Part shown: positions 1 through 9,972 of the stretch, in pieces
Numbering within the stretch: position 1 is the stretch's first letter
Layout: each line of letters opens with the position of its first letter
NCBI RefSeq assembly: GCF_003992675.1
Contig: NZ_RZMZ01000007.1
Coordinates: 1 to 64,000, forward strand
DNA length: 64,000 nt
Reading direction: 5' to 3'
Source: Flagellimonas marinaquae
GTDB lineage: Bacteria > Bacteroidota > Bacteroidia > Flavobacteriales > Flavobacteriaceae
Made by a program: the position numbers and the translations under genes
The notes under the pieces: model-generated
Told to the model about the DNA's origin: nothing
The model's input: only the letters and a program-made list of their open reading frames with translations
Databases searched by the model: none

Positions 1-944
1 AGCTGTTCGCCCATTTGCCAGGTAATCCGCACCGTTCGCGCGTTCTGCGCTTCCGACAGCACAAAGCGGGGCGGGTGGCAGTCGGCACGGTAGGTAAAAT
101 GGTACACCTCGCTCATCCCGCTGTTACGGAACAGGGAGGTCTCCGTAAAGCCGTCGCTCACAAAGGCGCGTACCTGCCAGCCGTAGGTCCTGCCCTCCAA
201 AAGGGGCGTCTGTGCGGGACCGTAGTGCAGCGTGTTGGCAAAGGTGGTGGTCTGGTACAGTGGCGGTGCGGCAAAAAAACTGGCCTGCGGGTCCATGCCC
301 GTGTCCCACAGTTCCTTTAGGGTGAACTCGTACTGTACCCCAGCGGCGTTGATGTGCCTTGGGGTCCAGTTGAAAATGAGGTTCTGCGGCTGCTGTGCCG
401 TCACCACATCGCCGCGAAAGGGAACGTTGAGCAGGGGCGGGTCGTTGAGCTGTAGATAAATATTGGCGCAGCTATTATTGGAGATGCGCTGGCCCGAAAA
501 CTGGTCGTACACCTCAAAGCAGAAACGGTACTGCCCTTCGGGCAACTGCTGCCCGTACTGCTGCGGACTGATGCCGATCAAATTGTTCAGCTCAAAGTAG
601 GGCCTAAGGTCGAAGTTGGACAACCGCAGGTTGACCCCACCATTGAGCACAATGGGCGCGGCGCCCGCCACAAAGTCCACCGTCCGAAAACTGATTCCGG
701 GGCCTTCCACGTTCATCCGTAAGCGCACACGTCTACCGGATTCCATAGCATCGGTGAGCAATAGGTTCACAAAAAGCTTTTCACGGGTGCTGGTAGCGTA
801 GTCGGACAACCGAAAACTGTAGGGCGGCAAAATTTGTGGGGTGACCTGTACGGGGAAGATCTGGGCCATTATTGTTGCAGTAAACAGAAAGTAGTAGGCA
901 GTAAGCAATACTTTTCTTATCCTTTTCGGGAGGTGTAGGTTCAT
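1..944 (-). CDS. Large secreted beta-rich surface protein, TANFOR/Fn3-like (N-terminal part only)
   Basis: An open reading frame runs from an ATG at 942-944 leftwards to base 1 without a stop, so only about the first 314 residues are seen. It begins with a basic N-end and a hydrophobic segment ending ATIMAQ, a likely Sec signal peptide. The remainder is rich in aromatic and polar residues, with stretches such as PYSFRLSDYAT, RPYFELNNLIGISPQQY and FTLKELWDTGMDPQ, and Fn3-like strands (FNWTPRH, TYGWQVRAF). From memory these resemble very large flavobacterial proteins annotated with TANFOR or fibronectin type III domains; their role is unknown, probably surface or secreted. Two 60-base stretches counted by hand (61-120, 241-300) are 37/60 GC, above the neighbouring atpD (30/60 at 2041-2100). 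The family name is tentative; the reading frame itself is secure. Confidence 0.75.
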   Translation of the reverse strand, partial: MNLHLPKRIRKVLLTAYYFLFTATIMAQIFPVQVTPQILPPYSFRLSDYATSTREKLFVNLLLTDAMESGRRVRLRMNVEGPGISFRTVDFVAGAAPIVLNGGVNLRLSNFDLRPYFELNNLIGISPQQYGQQLPEGQYRFCFEVYDQFSGQRISNNSCANIYLQLNDPPLLNVPFRGDVVTAQQPQNLIFNWTPRHINAAGVQYEFTLKELWDTGMDPQASFFAAPPLYQTTTFANTLHYGPAQTPLLEGRTYGWQVRAFVSDGFTETSLFRNSGMSEVYHFTYRADCHPPRFVLSEAQNARTVRITWQMGEQ

Positions 945-1027
945 AAGCAGGTTTTTGGGTAGGCCATGGGGAAACCTATCTAGATATGAAGCTCAATATA
1001 AAGTATTGGACGGGATAAAACCCTTAT

Positions 1028-1090
1028 GAATTGACGGATGCCCTGTTTCAGTCAACGAATGCCCCTTTTGAATTGACGGATGAATAGTGA
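1028..1090. promoter_or_regulatory. Three tandem 21-bp repeats, LytTR-like operator candidate
   Basis: Three copies lie head to tail at 1028-1048, 1049-1069 and 1070-1090, exactly 21 bp apart. Read on the minus strand each has the core GCATCCGTCAATTC, GCATTCGTTGACTG and TCATCCGTCAATTC. Direct repeats spaced two helical turns are the known layout for LytTR-type response regulators. The array ends 84 bp upstream of the start codon of the minus-strand surface protein, the only gene reading away from it. The regulator class is inferred from geometry only. Confidence 0.5.
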
Positions 1091-1135
1091 ACAACATATA
1101 TTCAACCAAAAAACTTTAAATAGACGTATCCATAA

Positions 1136-1167
1136 AACAAAAAAGCCGCTCCATGGGAGCGGCTTTT
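1136..1167 (-). terminator. Rho-independent terminator after atpC
   Basis: A 12-bp perfect stem, AAAAGCCGCTCC at 1141-1152 and GGAGCGGCTTTT at 1156-1167, with a three-base loop. On the minus strand it is followed by a T-run, 22 bp beyond the atpC stop. Confidence 0.85.
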
Positions 1168-1188
1168 AGATGAATGAATTCATTTATT

Positions 1189-1467
1189 TTAATCGGCTAG
1201 GACGATGACTTTATTGTCCTTCATCTCCACGGTTCCACTACTGATGGCCAAAATAGTCTCTCCATTATTTCCTTTGGAAAATTTATTGGCAAATGCTTCA
1301 TCAATGGTGATGTTACCTTTCAATTTAACCTTTCCAGCTTGCAATAGAGATACCACAGGAGCGTGATTCTCCAACATCTGGAACTCACCGTTTACTCCCG
1401 GAACGGTAACTGAAGTTACGTCCCCTGAGAATAAAGTAGCTTCGGGTGATACGATTTCTAGATACAT
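1189..1467 (-). CDS. atpC: ATP synthase F1 subunit epsilon
   Basis: Epsilon subunit of the F1 ATP synthase central stalk, which couples rotor movement to catalysis and can inhibit ATP hydrolysis. The protein is about 93 residues and consists mainly of the N-terminal beta-sandwich (MYLEIVSPEATLFSG, VTVPGVNGEFQMLENHAP); the long C-terminal helical pair of the E. coli protein is absent, as is usual in Bacteroidota. In-frame ATGs also exist at 1486-1488 and 1480-1482, but a palindrome (1481-1500) covers them, and the internal ATG at 1465-1467 gives the usual family N-terminus, so I prefer it. The gene follows atpD by about 90 bp in the same direction and is closed by a strong terminator. The remaining atp genes are not in the window, consistent with the split atp operons of this phylum. 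Confidence 0.93.
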   Translation of the reverse strand: MYLEIVSPEATLFSGDVTSVTVPGVNGEFQMLENHAPVVSLLQAGKVKLKGNITIDEAFANKFSKGNNGETILAISSGTVEMKDNKVIVLAD

Positions 1468-1480
1468 ATTTTCTTTTGTC

Positions 1481-1500
1481 ATTCCCATGCAAAAGGGAAT
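1481..1500. repeat. Short palindrome at the atpC 5' end
   Basis: ATTCCC at 1481-1486 pairs with GGGAAT at 1495-1500 around an eight-base loop. It resembles the short GGGAAT/ATTCCC palindromes at 1530-1549 and 39548-39567 in this window and overlaps the longer candidate atpC starts. Confidence 0.45.
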
Positions 1501-1529
1501 CTTTTAACTTTGACTAAATTTCCTATGAA

Positions 1530-1549
1530 ATTCCTGCTTTCGCAGGAAT
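1530..1549. repeat. Dispersed-type palindrome between atpD and atpC
   Basis: ATTCCTGC (1530-1537) and GCAGGAAT (1542-1549) form a perfect 8-bp stem with a TTTC loop, 4 bp beyond the atpD stop. From memory this ATTCCTGC...GCAGGAAT unit recurs in flavobacterial intergenic regions. With no T-run it is not a normal terminator; it may protect or process the atpDC transcript. Confidence 0.55.
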
Positions 1550-1553
1550 GAAA

Positions 1554-3155
<1,602 letters not shown>

Positions 3156-3172
3156 TCAGCTTTTTTTTAAAT

Positions 3173-3205
3173 AAAAAGGGCGTTGGAAAACCCAACGCCC
3201 TTTTT
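3173..3205 (-). terminator. Rho-independent terminator after the TonB receptor at 3225-5987
   Basis: The stem GGGCGTTGG (3178-3186) / CCAACGCCC (3192-3200) is flanked by A5 and T5. It lies 20 bp past the receptor stop codon and well before the atpD promoter region on the same strand. Confidence 0.88.
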
Positions 3206-3224
3206 CAATCTTTTCAACTGTATT

Positions 3225-5987
3225 TTAGGGATTTATGGTCCATGACAAATAGTAAATGGAACCGATAAAACCAGTACCTACAGCGGTAAAATATTCGTCT
3301 CCCAAAATATTGGATCCACCTAGCTTAAAGATAGACTTGATGCTGGGCACTGCATAGTTGATCTGTGCATCCAATACGGTAAACGCTGGCACAGTGCCAT
3401 CTGCAAATGAGGCTTCCCAGAAATAGGTGTCACTCCAACGATAGTTTACGTTAAAGCCAAAATTCTTGAATAATGCTGTGTTTCCGAAAGAGGCCTTAAC
3501 CTTATGTCTCGGAGTGTTGAAGTTGGTTCTCAAATCTGGGAACCGTCCTTCATCAATGTCCAATTCGGCAAAGGTATAGTTAACGCCTAAGTCAAAATTG
3601 CCAAGTTTGGTATCTACGCCAACCGTTGCTCCATAGGAATTAACATCGGCTGCAGAGTTGGTATAGGTTTGGTAAACCTGAAAATCTCCATTTTGGAGAG
3701 CCAAGAGCGACAGACCTCCATCGCCAGCCTCACCGTAGAAAGGAACTGCTGTTGTGGTATTGGCCAAGAAATTACTGTAGCTGTTGTAATAACCGCTCAT
3801 ATCAATGGTAAACTTACCTACTTGGGCTCTATATCCTAACTCATAGGCAGTGATTTCCTCTGGTTGTACCAAAGGTGTATTTACTGCTTGAGGCGCTCCA
3901 GCTTGCAAAGAGCTGGTGGAGTATGCATTCTCGTATGCTTCACGTCCTACAATTTCCACTGTGGATTGCCCAATTAGTGCCTGTCCGCTTTCACTAACGT
4001 CGAAAGTACGCACATCCCTATCCAAGTTATCCGGTGCAGATCCCACCAAAATGGCACGTCCAGCATTCAAACCTATGAACAAGTCCTGTGTGGTCGGGTT
4101 ACGGAAACCTTGTTGCACAGACACCCTTATGTTATGATTGCGCTCCTCTCCCAAGGTATAGGCCAACGATACTCTTGGAGATAGAAATCCATCAAAAAAC
4201 TCATTTTTGTCGTAACGGGCGGAACCAGTAAACTTCAAACGATCATCCAAAAATTTCTTTTGTACTTGGAGGTATGCTCCATATTCATTGTAAGAAATAG
4301 GTCCATCAATATCGGTAAAGATAGTACCATTGGAATTCAATACATACTCTCTAAACGACCCCCCAATTTGAACATCTGCCCAATCATCGATAAGGTGTGC
4401 CAAATTGTAATTACCGTTTACGTGACGGAATTTGGTCCTATCAATAAATTTGGCTCCCGTAGTCAAGTCACCATCATTGATTACTCTATTGAAAGTGCTC
4501 TCAAACGCTGGCGTACCTGGAATCAATCTGCCTTGGTCAGCTGCCTGTCTCCCTGCAACATGTGCTTGTGCAGAAGCCTCCTCTGGGCTAAGTCCAGCTC
4601 CCTGAATACCTCCTAGATACGTTGGGATATAAGCTCGTGCGTAATCGGTAAACCATTGGGTATCCGACTTCCACGCCCTATTGACGTTAATGGCAGCGAA
4701 ACGGGTATCGTAGGCATCACCAGAGTTTTCAGAAACGATATACCCTCGGATAAAGAAATTGTCGTTTTTGATTTCCAGTTTATGTTGCTGCATGGTAAAC
4801 CCTGCTACTGCGTAACGGTTGGCCCCTTGATAGATAGTGGTACCACGACCAATTCGACTGTTCAATATAATCTCCAAATCATTGGCGAAAGGACGGTAGT
4901 GTAACGCAAAATCCGTCTTTACACTTTCCGCATTATAGTTCGCCAAATCTGCTTCATCATATCCTGTTCTGGAAATCAAGGCAGATCCAACGGTTCCGGA
5001 AGGAAATCCTGCGGCAGCGTCAAAATTCAAAACTGTGGATACCTCATCACCATATACGTTCAATCCATCATAGGCTGGATTGGAACGATCGGCGCCTGGG
5101 TTATTCAAATCCACACGGCTGTTGGCATGCCAATCCTCACCGGTCAATACAGAAAGGTTGGCCTTAACCGCCAATTTATCGCTAAAAGCATGGGCTGCTC
5201 GAATACCAAAATCCTTGTAAAAATTGCTTCCTGCAGCGTCTTGGGTGGTTACCCCACCCTTCGCATAGGCGCTGATTCCTTGAAAATCAAAAGGACTTTT
5301 ACTGGTCATGAACAAAATACCGTTAAAGGCACCTGCTCCATACAATGCGGAAGAGGCTCCAGGAAGGATTTCCACACTTTGCACATCCAATTCGGACATC
5401 CCCACCAAGTTACCCAACACGAAGTTCAGACCGGGGGCGGTGTTGTCCATTCCATCTACCAACTGCAAAAATCGGTTGTTTGCAAAAGTTGCAAAACCTC
5501 TAGTGTTGATGGATTGAAAGGTTAAACTGTTGGTGTTGATATCAACCCCTTTTAAGTTTTGAAGTCCACCATAAAACGATTCCGCCGTGGTATTCTTGAT
5601 TTCCTTGAGTCCGAATCTTTCTACGGATACCGGTGATTCAAAAATACGTTCAGGCGTTCTCGAAGCTGATATCACGATTTCGTCTAGCATGGTGTTTGCT
5701 TCGGAAAGTGTGATATTGAGTGTTTGGTTGTTTGAAGTGACATTGGCTGTGAAATCCGAGAAACCAATACTGGAAAATTGAAGCTTAAATGGGGGCACTT
5801 CACTTGTATTAAAGGTGAAATTCCCGTCAAAGTCCGTAGTGGTTCCTTCCGCTTTTCCAACCAAGACCACGTTGGCCCCTGGAATGGGGGCATTGTTTTC
5901 ATCAACTACCGTTCCCCTTACAGTGGTTTGGCCATAGGTCGTTGCCAAACCCAGTAGCATTAGGGAAACAAACATAAGTCTTTTCAT
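3225..5987 (-). CDS. TonB-dependent outer membrane receptor, CarboxypepD-regulatory type
   Basis: An outer membrane beta-barrel that would import a ligand using TonB energy; the substrate is unknown. A signal peptide (MKRLMFVSLMLLGLATTYGQ) is followed by a carboxypeptidase-D regulatory-like domain (about 20-105: VRGTVVDENNAPIPGANVVL), a plug domain (about 110-240, with SVEILPGASSALYGAGAFNG) and a C-terminal barrel ending in LSWTINP. There is no SusD partner and the gene stands alone between glmS and atpD, each separated by its own terminator, so glycan uptake is less likely than uptake of a small ligand. The length of 920 residues is normal for the class. Confidence 0.93.
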   Translation of the reverse strand: MKRLMFVSLMLLGLATTYGQTTVRGTVVDENNAPIPGANVVLVGKAEGTTTDFDGNFTFNTSEVPPFKLQFSSIGFSDFTANVTSNNQTLNITLSEANTMLDEIVISASRTPERIFESPVSVERFGLKEIKNTTAESFYGGLQNLKGVDINTNSLTFQSINTRGFATFANNRFLQLVDGMDNTAPGLNFVLGNLVGMSELDVQSVEILPGASSALYGAGAFNGILFMTSKSPFDFQGISAYAKGGVTTQDAAGSNFYKDFGIRAAHAFSDKLAVKANLSVLTGEDWHANSRVDLNNPGADRSNPAYDGLNVYGDEVSTVLNFDAAAGFPSGTVGSALISRTGYDEADLANYNAESVKTDFALHYRPFANDLEIILNSRIGRGTTIYQGANRYAVAGFTMQQHKLEIKNDNFFIRGYIVSENSGDAYDTRFAAINVNRAWKSDTQWFTDYARAYIPTYLGGIQGAGLSPEEASAQAHVAGRQAADQGRLIPGTPAFESTFNRVINDGDLTTGAKFIDRTKFRHVNGNYNLAHLIDDWADVQIGGSFREYVLNSNGTIFTDIDGPISYNEYGAYLQVQKKFLDDRLKFTGSARYDKNEFFDGFLSPRVSLAYTLGEERNHNIRVSVQQGFRNPTTQDLFIGLNAGRAILVGSAPDNLDRDVRTFDVSESGQALIGQSTVEIVGREAYENAYSTSSLQAGAPQAVNTPLVQPEEITAYELGYRAQVGKFTIDMSGYYNSYSNFLANTTTAVPFYGEAGDGGLSLLALQNGDFQVYQTYTNSAADVNSYGATVGVDTKLGNFDLGVNYTFAELDIDEGRFPDLRTNFNTPRHKVKASFGNTALFKNFGFNVNYRWSDTYFWEASFADGTVPAFTVLDAQINYAVPSIKSIFKLGGSNILGDEYFTAVGTGFIGSIYYLSWTINP

Positions 5988-6039
5988 TTGCTATGGATTA
6001 GAGTTAAATTAGTTTTTTGTGCATGTTAAGTATCAATCG

Positions 6040-6074
6040 GGAAGATACATTTTTTTTTATTTCAATAATACAAA
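6040..6074 (-). promoter_or_regulatory. Candidate promoter of the receptor gene at 3225-5987
   Basis: On the minus strand a TTTG (6071-6074) is followed after 23 bp by TATCTTCC (6040-6047), close to the Bacteroidota -33/-7 pair. It lies about 53 bp upstream of the start codon in an AT-rich leader. Confidence 0.4.
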
Positions 6075-6142
6075 TTTGAAAAAAATTATGCATGCATAAT
6101 ACTTTATTGTCAAAAATTCTTCTACAAATCTAAGCAATCAAT

Positions 6143-6169
6143 AAAAAAGGCGCTTTAAAAGCGCCTTTT
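6143..6169 (-). terminator. Rho-independent terminator after glmS
   Basis: The stem AAAAGGCGCT / AGCGCCTTTT with a TTAA loop lies 25 bp beyond the glmS stop; the minus strand continues into a T-run. Confidence 0.85.
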
Positions 6170-6194
6170 GATTTTATCTTAAGTTGATATTGAA

Positions 6195-8042
6195 CTATTC
6201 GACCGTCACGGATTTTGCCAAATTCCTTGGCTGGTCCACATTGCAACCTCTCATTACCGCTATGTGGTAGGACAATAGCTGTAAGGGTATGGTCGTCAAC
6301 AATGGCGACAAGCTTTCTGAGGTATCGGGCACTTCTATAACGTGGTCGGCGAGTTGCTTTACCGTTTCGTCGCCTTCAGTGACGATGGCAATGATGCGCC
6401 CCTTTCGGGATTTTATTTCCTGAATGTTGCTCACCACCTTTTCATAATGTCCTTTTCGAGTGGCGATTACTACAACAGGCATTTGCTCGTCAATCAAAGC
6501 GATCGGCCCATGTTTCATTTCGGCCGCTGGATATCCTTCGGCATGGATATAGCTGATTTCCTTCAATTTCAAGGCTCCTTCCAATGCCACTGGAAAATTA
6601 TAACCCCTTCCCAAGTACAAACAGTTGGTGGAGTCCTTATAGGTCTCCGATATTTCTTCGACCAGTGGGTTGGACAAGAGTGCTTTCTCCACTTTGGAGG
6701 GTACTGCTTCCAGTTCCGCCAAATATTCGTGGAACTTGCTTTGGGAGAGTGTACCCTTCTCTTGTGCCAATTTGAGGGCAATCAAAGTGAGTACTGTTAT
6801 TTGTGTCGTAAATGCCTTGGTGGATGCGACCCCAATTTCTGGACCTGCATGGGTATACGCTCCGGCATGGGTTTCCCTTGCAATAGAGGAACCCACCACA
6901 TTGCACACCCCAAACACGAAAGCTCCTTTTTCTTTAGCCAGTTTTATAGCAGCCAAGGTATCGGCGGTTTCACCAGATTGGGAGATGGCAATCAAAACAT
7001 CCTTCTCTGTGATTACGGGATTTCTGTACCTAAACTCAGAGGCATATTCCACTTCCACAGGTATTCTGGCCAAGTCCTCAAAAATATATTCCGCTACCAA
7101 ACCTGCATGCCATGAAGTTCCACAGGCCACAATAATAATTCTGTTGGCGTTTAAAAACTTTTCAAGATTTTGGTCGATTCCCGACATTTTTATGATTCCC
7201 TTATCTGCTAACAAACGGCCTCGGTAGGTATCCAAGATAGCTTTGGGCTGCTCATAAATTTCTTTTAACATAAAGTGGTCATAACCCCCTTTTTCTATCT
7301 CCTCCAGATTCAGCTGTAATTCCAAAATGTTGGGATAGGCGATGGCATCGTCCTTGATTTTACGTAGCTTAATTTCCTTCCCTATCCTCACAATGGCCAT
7401 TTCCTCATCTTCCAAATACACGGCATTGTTGGTGAACTCTATGAAAGGGGATGCATCCGAGGCGATAAAATATTCGTTTTCTCCAATTCCGATAGCAAGT
7501 GGACTACCCAATTTGGCCACTACGATTTCATCGGGCTTGCTCTTATCAAAAACAGCAATGGCATAAGCACCAACCACTTGGTTCAGCGCAATCTGCACTG
7601 CCTTTCCGAGCTTAACCCCTTCCTTTTTCTTGACTTCCTCAATGAGATTGATAAGTACTTCGGTATCGGTATCCGACTCAAAAGTGTAACCTCGCTTGGT
7701 CAAAGCTTGCTTAATGGACTCATAATTTTCGATGATTCCATTGTGGATAATGACCAAATCACCTGAATTGGAATAATGTGGATGGGAATTGACATCGTTG
7801 GGAACCCCGTGGGTTGCCCATCGGGTATGGCCCAACCCCAATTTACCTTCAGTAGGAATGGTTGCTTCGGCCTTATTTTTTAAATCCTCCACTTTTCCCT
7901 TAGTTTTGGCCAAGTGGATGTTGTTTCCATCAAAAAGAGAAATCCCGGCACTGTCGTAGCCTCTGTATTCCAGCCTTTGCAGTCCTTTCATGATTATCGG
8001 GTAGGCTTCCCTATGACCGATATACCCTACTATTCCACACAT
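6195..8042 (-). CDS. glmS: Glutamine-fructose-6-phosphate aminotransferase (isomerizing)
   Basis: Makes glucosamine-6-phosphate from fructose-6-phosphate and glutamine, the first step towards UDP-GlcNAc for peptidoglycan and lipid A. The N-terminal glutaminase domain begins MCGIVGYIG with Cys2 as nucleophile and contains HTRWATHG and the HNGIIENY loop. Two SIS sugar-phosphate isomerase domains follow (about 285-425 and 455-600, with AISQSGETADTLAA and the C-terminal PRNLAKSVTVE). At 615 residues it is complete. It is a single-gene unit with a likely promoter (8084-8091) and terminator. There is no sign of a glmS ribozyme in the short leader. Confidence 0.98.
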   Translation of the reverse strand: MCGIVGYIGHREAYPIIMKGLQRLEYRGYDSAGISLFDGNNIHLAKTKGKVEDLKNKAEATIPTEGKLGLGHTRWATHGVPNDVNSHPHYSNSGDLVIIHNGIIENYESIKQALTKRGYTFESDTDTEVLINLIEEVKKKEGVKLGKAVQIALNQVVGAYAIAVFDKSKPDEIVVAKLGSPLAIGIGENEYFIASDASPFIEFTNNAVYLEDEEMAIVRIGKEIKLRKIKDDAIAYPNILELQLNLEEIEKGGYDHFMLKEIYEQPKAILDTYRGRLLADKGIIKMSGIDQNLEKFLNANRIIIVACGTSWHAGLVAEYIFEDLARIPVEVEYASEFRYRNPVITEKDVLIAISQSGETADTLAAIKLAKEKGAFVFGVCNVVGSSIARETHAGAYTHAGPEIGVASTKAFTTQITVLTLIALKLAQEKGTLSQSKFHEYLAELEAVPSKVEKALLSNPLVEEISETYKDSTNCLYLGRGYNFPVALEGALKLKEISYIHAEGYPAAEMKHGPIALIDEQMPVVVIATRKGHYEKVVSNIQEIKSRKGRIIAIVTEGDETVKQLADHVIEVPDTSESLSPLLTTIPLQLLSYHIAVMRGCNVDQPRNLAKSVTVE

Positions 8043-8083
8043 AAGATTGTTTTTTATTGTTAACCATTTGGGGAGTTGGTCAC

Positions 8084-8091
8084 CAAAATTA
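8084..8091 (-). promoter_or_regulatory. -7 box of the glmS promoter
   Basis: The minus strand reads TAATTTTG, matching TAnnTTTG, about 42 bp upstream of the glmS start. No clear -33 element is seen at the usual distance. Confidence 0.45.
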
Positions 8092-8167
8092 AAAGGTATA
8101 CGTCAAAATAGGTGGTTCTGGTTCGTTAAAACGACGAAAACCCGAAAAACTACGATAAATTTACCCT

Positions 8168-9967
8168 CTAATTTGCTTCGGTGTAATAGATTTCCAATTT
8201 CAACTTCATGTCCTCCTCACCTTGAGCGACATTACTGCCGTATAGGATAGTGCCTAGAGGGCTCATGGTTGCGGCAATGGGGTAATCCACTTCTTGCATA
8301 TCGCTACCGATTGCTTCTCGAAGTCCCACTAAGTTGATGTTGGGTGTAGCAGTCAACCCCAATCTGGCGTTGGCAGAATCCCGAACAATAATGTTATTGA
8401 TGTGCTCGGTGATTCGAACGGTATATTTTAAGCCCCTATCGTTTTCCTTTTCCAACAAACCGCCATGGTTAAGAAAGTATCGCAAGGGATTGGGACCTGT
8501 ATTGAGCCCAGGATTCTCATTGGCTGCATCAAAAATCGGGCGATTGGTTTCCGCATTGAACAAATATATTCTTGGCGGCTCTACCACATCTGAACCTACG
8601 GACTCACGGTCCACATAAAAGACCAAATTGGCCTCGTTGATGACCCAGTTGTTTTCCTTGATTTGATTGATGATCGCAGATCCGCCATTTTCCAATTCGT
8701 CAAACAGGCGTATCTCCGCAAGGGTGGCTCCTCCTTTTACATAAATCCTCGAAGCATTTTCTTCATTGTTGAGCGCACCAGCCACATTGGGAGGTAGCAT
8801 CTCATCCTCGAATATGTTCACTGCGTTTCCATTGATCCCGACTTGGGTACCCACCAAAAAATTGAGAATGTAATTCCTTTCAGAAGTAACAGCTTGCTCT
8901 GTCTCTGGATCAAAATCATCATAGGTATAACTAATGGTGATATTCGCCTGGGTAAGATCTAGAAGGAACATAAGTTCTTCCATATCTGTTCCCGTTAAGT
9001 GGATACCTCGCAAAAAGTTCCTGAAATTGGATTGGGTCAACAGCTCAGGTTGCCCTTCCTTGTCCAAAATGTTCTGCTGAAAAAATTCAGGATTCAGCGA
9101 AACTCGGATACCAGGATTTAACCTATTGGTTATTTCTTGGGATTCATCGATATCCGGAGTGTCAGGATCATCCTCATTGTCTCTAAACAGTAATTCTTCA
9201 TCGCTTATGGTCACCTCACCATTGAACAATTCTTCTCCTATGAATCCAGAAAAATCTTGGTTGGAATAATACTCTTGGGCTTCTTGGAAATTTGAATTGG
9301 GATCTAGGTCCCTCAAAAAATAGTTAGATCTTGAAACCACTAGGTTAAAAGACTGCTCACGATTTCCATAAATACTGTCTAAATCAAACTTCTTAGCAAA
9401 GGAGTTGGCCACAAAGCCTTCACCAGTACCGTCCTCGTCTGGATCAAACGGGTTTGACCCGATGGCTCTTTCCTGGTTATCGGTTACGCCATCTCCATCC
9501 AAGTCAGAATTGGGGTCGTTGGCATCATCCCCACTTTCAAATTCGTCAGGTACGCCATCACCGTCTCTATCACCTGATGGGGATTGTTGAAAGGGAATAT
9601 ATAGATAAACCTCGCTGACGGTTTCGTTTTCTTGGTCGTTGTCCGGGCCATCTTCACTGGATTGTGAAATATCACCAAAGTTTGGCGATACGGTGGGCAA
9701 GGTAAGTTGCGAAATAATGCTTGCCCTGCGCTTGCCATAGATGGGATCGTTGTAGGTTCCCAATTGGTACAGTGGCAATTGGTTGGTCTGTACGGCCGTG
9801 ACTCCCTTATTGAAGGCAAACACATCGTACTCCACTTTGCCCGTGCTAAAAGGTTCTCCTGCAACAACGCCTTCTCCTATGGTATCCAACTCCTCTTCGC
9901 AAGAGACAATTAGTAAAAACAAAGTTCCAACCAGCGCTGAAACCTTGAAAATATTGGAAAATCTCAT
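8168..9967 (-). CDS. DUF4270 family lipoprotein with calcium-type acidic repeats
   Basis: A 599-residue outer membrane lipoprotein. A signal peptide ends in the lipobox LIVSC with Cys23 as the lipidated residue, followed by acidic residues. The N-terminal part ([35 protein letters not shown]) matches my recollection of DUF4270, a Bacteroidota family of unknown function usually next to the short glycogen synthase and panC, as here. Residues about 128-180 hold an Asp-rich stretch ([33 protein letters not shown]) resembling thrombospondin type 3 calcium-binding repeats. It starts 5 bp after the stop of the glycogen-synthase gene, so the two are probably cotranscribed from the divergent promoter at 10.8 kb. 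The function is unknown; surface display is an inference. Confidence 0.88.
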   Translation of the reverse strand: MRFSNIFKVSALVGTLFLLIVSCEEELDTIGEGVVAGEPFSTGKVEYDVFAFNKGVTAVQTNQLPLYQLGTYNDPIYGKRRASIISQLTLPTVSPNFGDISQSSEDGPDNDQENETVSEVYLYIPFQQSPSGDRDGDGVPDEFESGDDANDPNSDLDGDGVTDNQERAIGSNPFDPDEDGTGEGFVANSFAKKFDLDSIYGNREQSFNLVVSRSNYFLRDLDPNSNFQEAQEYYSNQDFSGFIGEELFNGEVTISDEELLFRDNEDDPDTPDIDESQEITNRLNPGIRVSLNPEFFQQNILDKEGQPELLTQSNFRNFLRGIHLTGTDMEELMFLLDLTQANITISYTYDDFDPETEQAVTSERNYILNFLVGTQVGINGNAVNIFEDEMLPPNVAGALNNEENASRIYVKGGATLAEIRLFDELENGGSAIINQIKENNWVINEANLVFYVDRESVGSDVVEPPRIYLFNAETNRPIFDAANENPGLNTGPNPLRYFLNHGGLLEKENDRGLKYTVRITEHINNIIVRDSANARLGLTATPNINLVGLREAIGSDMQEVDYPIAATMSPLGTILYGSNVAQGEEDMKLKLEIYYTEAN

Positions 9968-9972
9968 TCAAT

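Noticed and set aside
1481-1500. Terminator between atpD and atpC
   Set aside because: The stem is short and there is no T-run; both genes are needed together, so it is recorded as a repeat instead.
6342-7115. A 257-codon frame on the plus strand inside glmS
   Set aside because: It lies wholly opposite the clear glmS frame, which has all catalytic motifs; the antisense translation is Phe/Cys/His-rich and unlike any protein I know.
8168-9967. EF-hand or RTX-type toxin
   Set aside because: The Asp-rich segment is a short block in a lipoprotein with no RTX nonapeptide series or type I secretion genes nearby.
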